Source: Dehalococcoidia bacterium
Lineage (GTDB): Bacteria; Chloroflexota; Dehalococcoidia; Lucifugimonadales; Lucifugimonadaceae
Length of the DNA stretch: 7,383 nucleotides
Assembly: GCA_002700125.1 (NCBI GenBank)
Contig: PACM01000039.1
Location: 1 to 7,383, forward strand
Direction of reading: 5' to 3'
Shown here: positions 1-5,128 of the stretch, one piece after another
How positions within the stretch are numbered: the stretch's first letter is position 1
How the letters are laid out: each line of letters opens with the position of its first letter
Made by a program: the position numbers and the translations under genes
The notes under the pieces: generated by a model
The model's database searches: none
What the model was told of the DNA's origin: nothing
What the model saw: the letters and a program-made list of their open reading frames with translations, nothing else

Positions 1-87
1 AATTGTGGCGGTCGCATTTTAGTAAGAAATGATTTTATACTTTTAATAGTAAATACTTTTAAGAAAGTTTTTTCTAAATCTAAATGA
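1..87 (+). CDS. Possible C-terminal end of an upstream gene (partial)
   Basis: Reading frame 1 is open from the window edge for 28 codons and ends at a TGA at 85-87. The peptide begins NCGGRILVRND and ends in the basic tail KKVFSKSK. I do not recognise a family. An open frame this short can occur by chance in AT-rich DNA, so this is only a candidate for the tail of a gene starting outside the window. If real, it is co-directional with the gene at 161 and separated from it by 73 bases. Confidence 0.25.
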   Translation, partial: NCGGRILVRNDFILLIVNTFKKVFSKSK

Positions 88-160
88 AACATATCTGATT
101 TAATTTATTTCCACCCATTAGCAGGATTTTTTATTTATTGGATGATGAGTATATTTAGAA

Positions 161-1498
161 ATGATTAAGCAAAATTTACCATTATTAATTCTAGTAGGAT
201 TGGCTTGGGGGCAATGTGACTTTAATAGTGATGGTCAATTAGATTCTTTGGATATTATAGATGAAGTGAATTGTATTTTGGTGAATTGTGATAATGGATC
301 GCAGTGCGATTTTAATAATGATGGATTTATAAATATATTCGACATATGCGCAACAGTAGACTGCATTATTTCTGATTGTTGGCAAGAGGAGGATCTATTT
401 ACACTACATAGTAGTATTGTGTTGAGAGATATACCCGGAGGTACTTTTACAATGGGCGAAAGTGAAACCAATTACCAAGGACCCCCAGGTAGTTATGATG
501 CTTATTTACATACGGTTACATTAAGCTCCTTTCAAATGAGTGATGCAGAAATTACCAATGAGCAATATGCTCATTTTTTAAATGGAGCTTTTTCTATTGG
601 TCTTTTGGAAGTTCAAATTGAAACTGATCCTGGGCCAAATATGGGAGATTTACTTGTATTTGGTACAGCACTAGCACCTATTGAATATAGCGGAATGGCT
701 CTATATAACTTAAATGGAACTAGAGTTATGAAGGATCATGATAATGCTGATGGAGATAATGATTCCTTTACGGGTGAGATAGAACCAGAAAATCCACTGA
801 ATATTGCCTATATAGGTTATGATGAACTAAGTACTGAAAATCGATGGTTTTATATTAAGAATCCTGCAAATCCTGAAGATTTTAATTGGTTAGAATTAAC
901 AAATTATTACAATTACTCTGATGTATCGCACCAATACGATACATCTGTTTTGTTAAATGATTTTAATGACTGGGAAGAATTAGAGGATTACCCAAATAAT
1001 CTACCAACATTATTAGAGGTCAGTCATTGGCCTGCAACATTCATCAAGTGGTATGGTGCGAAAGCATTTACATTATTTTATAGTGTCACATTACCTACAG
1101 AAGCACAATGGGAGTTTGCTGCACAGGGGAATGCTGAATTCATATATGCCACAGAAAATGGAAATGTCAATAGTGACGGAACAAGTGCTAATTGGAATTT
1201 CTTAGGGGAAAATCCTTGTCGAGGTCATGTCTTGAATGTGAAAATTAACGAACCAAATCCTTATGGTCTTTACAATATGGCAGGCAATGTTTGGGAATGG
1301 ATTGAAGATTGGTATGCTTCAGATTATTATAATGATTCTAATAATGCTACAGACCCTATTAATACTGTGAATACAGGACTTAAAGTGAGACGAGGTGGAT
1401 CTTGGAATTATCATCAAGCACCATTAAAATCATCAGCTAGAGCCGAAGATGAACAATTTAAAGGAAATGATCATTTTGGATTTAGAATAGCACAATAA
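161..1498 (+). CDS. Secreted dockerin-repeat protein with FGE/SUMF1-type domain
   Basis: A 445-residue exported protein. Residues 1-18 form a Sec signal peptide (MIKQN, then a hydrophobic run ending AWGQ). Residues 19-73 hold two dockerin-like calcium repeats, DFNSDG at 20-25 and DFNNDG at 50-55, each framed by cysteines (C19/C38/C43 and C49/C68/C73). Residues from about 84 to 445 form an FGE-sulfatase (SUMF1/EgtB/PvdO) domain, with GGTFTMGE near the start, ITNEQYAHFL, LPTEAQWEFAA, YGLYNMAGNVWEW at 368-380, RGGSW at 411-415 and a terminal GFRIA. A roughly 140-residue insertion lies between the first two blocks and LPTEAQWEFAA. The cysteines that formylglycine-generating enzyme carries just after RGGSW are absent (NYHQAP follows), so sulfatase activation is unlikely. 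Family knowledge suggests a binding or structural role, or an EgtB/PvdO-like reaction. The start is fixed by an in-frame TGA at 146-148; no Shine-Dalgarno precedes it. It converges on the minus-strand operon across 18 bases. Confidence 0.85.
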   Translation: MIKQNLPLLILVGLAWGQCDFNSDGQLDSLDIIDEVNCILVNCDNGSQCDFNNDGFINIFDICATVDCIISDCWQEEDLFTLHSSIVLRDIPGGTFTMGESETNYQGPPGSYDAYLHTVTLSSFQMSDAEITNEQYAHFLNGAFSIGLLEVQIETDPGPNMGDLLVFGTALAPIEYSGMALYNLNGTRVMKDHDNADGDNDSFTGEIEPENPLNIAYIGYDELSTENRWFYIKNPANPEDFNWLELTNYYNYSDVSHQYDTSVLLNDFNDWEELEDYPNNLPTLLEVSHWPATFIKWYGAKAFTLFYSVTLPTEAQWEFAAQGNAEFIYATENGNVNSDGTSANWNFLGENPCRGHVLNVKINEPNPYGLYNMAGNVWEWIEDWYASDYYNDSNNATDPINTVNTGLKVRRGGSWNYHQAPLKSSARAEDEQFKGNDHFGFRIAQ

Positions 1499-1514
1499 AA
1501 AAAGATCTGCTATT
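1486..1514. terminator. Weak hairpin between convergent genes
   Basis: AATAGCA at 1486-1492 can pair with TGCTATT at 1508-1514 across a 15-base A-rich loop that contains the stop codon of the plus-strand gene. It sits exactly where the two convergent transcription units meet. The stem is only 7 bp and mostly A-T, and there is no clean U-tract on either side, so a terminator role is a guess. Confidence 0.2.
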
Positions 1515-1516
1515 AT

Positions 1517-2176
1517 TTAATCCACTTTTAATAGATTATTGAATATATCAAAAATTATTGTATTCCCAAGTTTTAATCCTTTTATAATATTATCTCTACA
1601 TATTTCTTCTGTCCATTTATGACGTACTAATTTATAAAATTGTTCTGCATGATATATATCTAATTCTTTGTGAATTACATAGTGAGACAGTTGGTTCTTT
1701 TTTAACCAATTATTGTTGATCAATGAGGTGGATATAGATGATGAAATTTCAGTATATCTATCTTCTATAATACCAAACATTGCTATAGCTGTTTCAATAT
1801 TGTCACTTTCTACAGTTTTATCAATAATTGAATAAAAATTGGAAACTGCTGAATGATTAAATGTTTTATTAATGTCTTTTTCTTTTGCACCAAGGTTCAA
1901 TAAATAATTTTTATATGTTTCACCATGGGAATCCTTGATATCTCCATTTCCATGCTCATCTATAATATTTTCTAATATAATCAGTCTGTCTGCATAGTTT
2001 TCTATCCTAGAACAAAGTAATAACATTGGACGGGAAAAATAACAAACAGCACTATAAAAGTTGATCTGAGAATTTTTGAATAATTCAAAAGACATTGAGC
2101 CATCAAGCAACCTAGAAAAATATCTCTGAGACGCTATTGGTGTTTCATTCTTTAATTTATTTATATATGAATCCAT
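1517..2176 (-). CDS. Haem-oxygenase-like diiron oxidase (HDO), iron-containing redox enzyme family
   Basis: A 219-residue, mostly helical cytosolic protein with no signal peptide, about the usual length for stand-alone HDO/PqqC-TenA-like enzymes. The signature DEHGNGD at 73-79 followed by DSHGETY is typical of the iron-containing redox enzyme family. Candidate iron ligands are E74, H84, E138, H169, D173 and H176. The spacing E-x9-H and H-x3-D-x2-H matches that of SznF (E215/H225 and H311/D315/H318) as I recall it. A first-helix glutamate is not obvious; Q37 is near the expected place. Known HDOs use O2 and two irons for N-oxygenation, C-C cleavage, desaturation or decarboxylation of amino-acid or fatty-acid substrates; this substrate is unknown. 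It is the last gene of the operon: its ATG directly abuts the TAA of the GNAT-like gene. Family assignment is good, the reaction is open. Confidence 0.8.
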   Translation of the reverse strand: MDSYINKLKNETPIASQRYFSRLLDGSMSFELFKNSQINFYSAVCYFSRPMLLLCSRIENYADRLIILENIIDEHGNGDIKDSHGETYKNYLLNLGAKEKDINKTFNHSAVSNFYSIIDKTVESDNIETAIAMFGIIEDRYTEISSSISTSLINNNWLKKNQLSHYVIHKELDIYHAEQFYKLVRHKWTEEICRDNIIKGLKLGNTIIFDIFNNLLKVD

Positions 2177-3076
2177 TTATATCTCTCCAGTAGAAATATA
2201 TAAAATATCGCTCTTATTAAGAGATGGTGCAAATGGTGAAAAAGAAAAAATATTACACCTTGTGTTTGTTGTAATTCCACTATAATCGAGCCATTTTATT
2301 TTTTCAGTTTCACGATTATCAACTGCAAAACATGCCAACCCTTTTTCTTTGTTAATTATTTCTGAAATACTTTGATTAAGTTTGGATGAAAATTTCTTAG
2401 TCAGTATTTGTGGATGTAGATGTCCTAATTGCATGATTGAGTTGTCAGTTGTAGACAGGATATCTTTTACCCCTTCATTCCATAGTACGTTTTCTATACG
2501 AAGAGGGCTGAGATTGACTGAACTGCAGTTTTCATTATCAGGTAAGGAATTTATATCTAATGAAAGAAGGGTACTTGGATCAACCATATAAATATTCAAA
2601 GTTGCTGAGTGTGATGGTAATTTTGCAGGATTGAAACCTTTGAAAGTTCTATTTACTCCTTTACCATCTTTTAGCATAGTACAATAATAGTTGAAATCCC
2701 AACCTTGATAATCTGGTGTAATTGGCCATCGTTTAACAAGATACCATAGTAGTTTTCTTAGAATATTCTTTTTTCTGTGGTCTAAATCAATTTTCAAATC
2801 TGATATGTAAAAACCTGCATATTCTTTATTCTTTATTTTTATAGGTTTCCAAATTCCGGCAATGGTTCCTATGACCTTATTCCTTTTTTTTATTGCTACA
2901 AATCTTGTTTTAAAACCTTGCTGAGTAAAAAAGGTATGATAATTTTCTCCATGAATAATTCTAAAATTTCCAAGTCCATTTTCTAAAGGGTATTCTATTT
3001 TTTCTTCAAGTGATCTGAAATCATGGATATACTTATTAATATTTTCCGGGCCAATAATATCAAATTCATATTTCAT
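2177..3076 (-). CDS. GNAT-like acyltransferase with C-terminal extension
   Basis: A 299-residue cytosolic protein. Residues about 55-117 look like a GNAT core: strands TRFVAI and KVIGTIAGIW at 57-76, then YISDLKIDLDHRKKNILRKL at 90-109, equivalent to beta4, the pyrophosphate loop and alpha3. The acetyl-CoA loop, usually R/Q-x-x-G-x-G/A, reads R101-K-K-N-I with no glycine, so CoA binding may be altered. Residues 118-299 are longer than a standard GNAT of 150-180 residues. They may form a second degenerate GNAT half (KGLACFAVDNRE and KIKWLDYSGI near the end look strand-like). Expected role by family is acyl transfer from acyl-CoA or a carrier to an amine; a degraded non-catalytic role is possible. 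Its start overlaps the stop of the DUF3419 gene by ATGA (3076-3073) and no Shine-Dalgarno is visible, so translational coupling is likely. Confidence 0.65.
   Translation of the reverse strand: MKYEFDIIGPENINKYIHDFRSLEEKIEYPLENGLGNFRIIHGENYHTFFTQQGFKTRFVAIKKRNKVIGTIAGIWKPIKIKNKEYAGFYISDLKIDLDHRKKNILRKLLWYLVKRWPITPDYQGWDFNYYCTMLKDGKGVNRTFKGFNPAKLPSHSATLNIYMVDPSTLLSLDINSLPDNENCSSVNLSPLRIENVLWNEGVKDILSTTDNSIMQLGHLHPQILTKKFSSKLNQSISEIINKEKGLACFAVDNRETEKIKWLDYSGITTNTRCNIFSFSPFAPSLNKSDILYISTGEI
2183..2188 (-). promoter_or_regulatory. Ribosome binding site of the diiron oxidase gene
   Basis: On the minus strand GGAGAG lies 6 bases before the ATG at 2176 and inside the last codons of the GNAT-like gene. 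It supports that start and suggests the oxidase is independently and strongly initiated, unlike the two genes before it in the operon, which lack a recognisable site. Confidence 0.7.
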
Positions 3077-4032
3077 TTGCGGATAAACAGTTTAAAATGG
3101 TCGTAGAATAGGCTTCTATCATGTATTTGCCAGTATAAATCAAATGAATTTTCTTCAACAAAATATTTACTAAAAATATTAATCCAATCCTTATGATTAT
3201 TTAATTGTCTTAGAATTATAGCAGAGCCTTTTTTTAATTGTGATAAGTATTCTGCATGTTCTTTTACAGATTCAGTTTCACTCCAATCAAATATATTTGA
3301 AAGGCTCACAATATTGTAGGAAGAAATATTCTTTATAGTAAAAATATCTCCTTCTATTAATTCTAAAACTTGATTGCCGTTTGAAGATAGATAAGGAAAA
3401 ACGAATTCAGATTTATAGTATCCTAGAAAAATATGTTGTAAAAAAGGATTTAAATGCGAATCTGTCCGAAGAATTCCTTCTATAATCTTTTTTTTCATAT
3501 AATTGATATATGACCCGGGGTCTCCATGTTTAGTGGCTTTATCACTAAAAATTTTCGTTATAGAAATATCATTAAAAACATCTTCAAATGGTTTGTAAAT
3601 GTTATCATGATTTAGCCAATTAGTTTGAATAATTCTTCTTTGATTTGAAGTGGTCTCAACATCAAAAAATTTATTTAATTCATATTCTCCAGATATATTA
3701 TTAATAAATGATTTTCGTAGATCTTGAAACATTTTATCAAATTTCCCTGATTGATTTAAGCATGAATCATTCTTATTAGAAATATTTAATGCATCATAAT
3801 TAGAATTTCTTAAAGCTTTTATTTTTTTATTAATATGAGATAGTTGATAGGGATTTATATCAAAAACTGTTAAATGTAAATCTGGGTAAATTGTTTTCAA
3901 AGTTAGAGCGATACAGCCACCGCTGCCTATTGCAAGCATTCGTTCAGGTTTATGTTGTTCAATAACTTGACACTCAACCAAGTGATCTTCTCGATTAACA
4001 GCAAATAAAACTGAACTAAAAATTGAGGACAT
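3073..4032 (-). CDS. DUF3419/BtaA-like SAM 3-amino-3-carboxypropyl transferase
   Basis: A 319-residue cytosolic protein and the first gene of the minus-strand operon. It follows the DUF3419/BtaA pattern from end to end. FAVNREDHLVECQVI at 10-24 corresponds to the family's N-terminal F-x-x-x-x-ED segment. MLAIGSGGC at 32-40 is the SAM-binding loop, and FDINPYQL at 57-64 is the second SAM motif, the family's D-x-NP-x-Q. SNIFDW at 245-250, ILRQLNN with R275, and DRSLFYDHFKLF at 305-316 match the C-terminal catalytic part. BtaA moves the 3-amino-3-carboxypropyl group of SAM to the hydroxyl of diacylglycerol. Relatives act on other nucleophiles, so the acceptor here is not implied. It is somewhat shorter than lipid-synthesising BtaA as I recall it (around 400 residues). 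No Shine-Dalgarno precedes the ATG. A lipid role is possible, but the GNAT and diiron-oxidase partners point to a soluble product. Confidence 0.75.
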   Translation of the reverse strand: MSSIFSSVLFAVNREDHLVECQVIEQHKPERMLAIGSGGCIALTLKTIYPDLHLTVFDINPYQLSHINKKIKALRNSNYDALNISNKNDSCLNQSGKFDKMFQDLRKSFINNISGEYELNKFFDVETTSNQRRIIQTNWLNHDNIYKPFEDVFNDISITKIFSDKATKHGDPGSYINYMKKKIIEGILRTDSHLNPFLQHIFLGYYKSEFVFPYLSSNGNQVLELIEGDIFTIKNISSYNIVSLSNIFDWSETESVKEHAEYLSQLKKGSAIILRQLNNHKDWINIFSKYFVEENSFDLYWQIHDRSLFYDHFKLFIRK

Positions 4033-4037
4033 ATAAT

Positions 4038-4043
4038 ATTATA
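4038..4043 (-). promoter_or_regulatory. Possible -10 box for the three-gene operon
   Basis: A perfect TATAAT on the minus strand ends 5 bases before the ATG of the DUF3419 gene. If used, transcription would start at or next to the start codon and give a leaderless mRNA, which would fit the missing Shine-Dalgarno. No matching -35 element is visible and the region is so AT-rich that the hexamer could be chance. Confidence 0.2.
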
Positions 4044-4209
4044 TTTTTAATTATTTAATAATATAATCACTAATTAAATACAATTATAAAAAATTAGTAT
4101 TTATTATTATGCACTAAATCACCACAAGAAAATGCTAGAAAAATTGATACTATAAAATAGCAACTCTAAATGGTAAATGGGATCTCATCAGGATTAAATT
4201 TGGTATGCG

Positions 4210-4290
4210 ATGCAATCCAATCCAATCAAAAAACCAATTAATCGATTGATACTACAAGAACTGGATAAAGGACTACCCGGTCACCCATAA
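4210..4290 (+). CDS. Candidate 26-residue small ORF
   Basis: ATG at 4210 opens a 26-codon frame ending TAA at 4288-4290. The peptide starts MQSNPIKKPINR and ends LDKGLPGHP. It has a balanced, protein-like composition and stands in a locally less AT-rich patch of an otherwise gene-free spacer, which is why it is listed. There is no adjacent Shine-Dalgarno (an AGGA lies too far upstream) and no family is recognised. It could be a leader peptide of the methyltransferase gene, a remnant of a decayed gene, or chance. Confidence 0.2.
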   Translation: MQSNPIKKPINRLILQELDKGLPGHP

Positions 4291-4351
4291 ATTCTAATAA
4301 ATTGATTTTAATTAATAACCCGCCATAAAATAATTAAACGTATTTCCAAAG

Positions 4352-5014
4352 ATGATTAAAGTTTTGCCATATGATCGTTTTTATACCAAAGTCATGGATC
4401 TTTCTTTTTGGATAAGCACAAAAATCCTGCGCTTCGGAAAGTACGAAAATAAAAGCATCATCAAGTTTGCCGCTGCAGATGAAAATAGTAATGTTCTCGA
4501 TTATGGCTGCAACACGGGTAGGCACGCTTCATTTGTAAAACAGGCCTATGGATGTAATATAATGGGTGCGGACATAAATACCGCAGCCATAGCCGCCTGT
4601 AAAAGCAAAGGAATAGCAGCAGAACTGATTAGTCCGAAATTTTTCGAGAAGTATAAATCCTCATTTGATATCATAATAAATTCACATGTTTTGGAACATG
4701 TGGACCACCCTAAAGATTTTTTGGTAAATATCAGAGGGATGTTAAAGGACAAGGGCACTTTTGTGATTGCAATACCGCAGGAGAGAATCCGGGGTGACAT
4801 CACTATTTTACAAATCCTTTATTTTTTATTTAGATTGAAATTTGAGAATCCCCACAAACACAAGTTCTCAAAAAATGAATTATACTCGTTATTGGAGGAA
4901 GCAGGATTTGTACCACAAGATTTTGTTTTCTGTAATTTTTTTCCACCGTTCTTAACGAAACATTTGATATACCTAAAATCCAGAAGCCTTGTTGTAAAAT
5001 GTACTAAAAAATAG
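4352..5014 (+). CDS. Class I SAM-dependent methyltransferase (UbiG/Methyltransf_23 type)
   Basis: A 220-residue soluble protein with a complete Rossmann-type methyltransferase core. Motif I is VLDYGCNTG at 48-56; the ribose-binding acidic residue is D74 in GADIN; FDIIINSHVLEHVDHP at 105-120 is the motif with LEH typical of Methyltransf_11/23 enzymes. FLVNIRGMLKDKGTFVIAIP is the post-motif helix and strand. The C-terminal part (HKHKFSKNELYSLLEEAGF) is the usual cap of this family. The substrate is unknown; small-molecule, quinone or surface-polysaccharide targets are common for relatives. No Shine-Dalgarno precedes the ATG. It is divergent from the three-gene operon and less AT-rich (22 G/C of 60 at 4441-4500), so membership of the same pathway is uncertain, although a BtaA-type and an N-methyltransferase pairing is known from betaine-lipid synthesis. 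Confidence 0.8.
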   Translation: MIKVLPYDRFYTKVMDLSFWISTKILRFGKYENKSIIKFAAADENSNVLDYGCNTGRHASFVKQAYGCNIMGADINTAAIAACKSKGIAAELISPKFFEKYKSSFDIIINSHVLEHVDHPKDFLVNIRGMLKDKGTFVIAIPQERIRGDITILQILYFLFRLKFENPHKHKFSKNELYSLLEEAGFVPQDFVFCNFFPPFLTKHLIYLKSRSLVVKCTKK

Positions 5015-5114
5015 GTAATTGTATTATTGTGGTTTTTGTAAATCAAACCCATTGTTTCTCGTCACTAAATAGCCTAAATTAATTTTAGAAAAATATCGTT
5101 GAATAATGATCATT

Positions 5115-5122
5115 AGGGGAGG
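5115..5122 (+). promoter_or_regulatory. Strong Shine-Dalgarno of the T9SS-sorted protein
   Basis: AGGGGAGG lies 6 bases before the ATG at 5129 and fixes that start. It is the best ribosome binding site in the window and suggests a highly translated product. Confidence 0.8.
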
Positions 5123-5128
5123 AAAAAA

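Larger units (their letters stand above)
4033..4351. promoter_or_regulatory. Divergent AT-rich intergenic region
   Basis: This 319-base spacer separates the first gene of the minus-strand operon from the divergent methyltransferase and must hold the promoters for both, unless transcription enters from further away. It is extremely AT-rich near the operon. It contains TATAAT read on the minus strand at 4043-4038, three tandem CAATC units at 4213-4227, and a perfect 10-base direct repeat ATTGATACTA at 4143-4152 and 4245-4254. A 26-codon open frame lies at 4210-4290. No well-spaced -35/-10 pair, riboswitch or RNA gene was recognised. Confidence 0.5.

Noticed and set aside
161..220. Lipoprotein signal in the dockerin/FGE protein (cysteine at residue 19)
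   Set aside because: The residues before the cysteine are AWGQ, which does not fit a lipobox well, and this cysteine belongs to the repeating dockerin cysteine set.
235..471. 78-codon minus-strand open frame inside the dockerin/FGE gene
   Set aside because: It lies entirely antisense to clear dockerin and FGE motifs and has no recognisable feature of its own.
4213..4227. CAATC tandem repeat as a start of a CRISPR array or iteron origin
   Set aside because: Only three 5-base units exist, with no spacers, no longer repeat unit and no replication or cas gene nearby.
1499..4351. Operon as an insertion element or integron cassette
   Set aside because: No transposase, integrase, terminal inverted repeats or target duplication could be found at the edges; only base composition hints at transfer.
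4334..5052. Open frames on the minus strand across the methyltransferase gene
   Set aside because: The plus-strand frame has complete methyltransferase motifs; the antisense frames are short, lack family features and are shadows of it.
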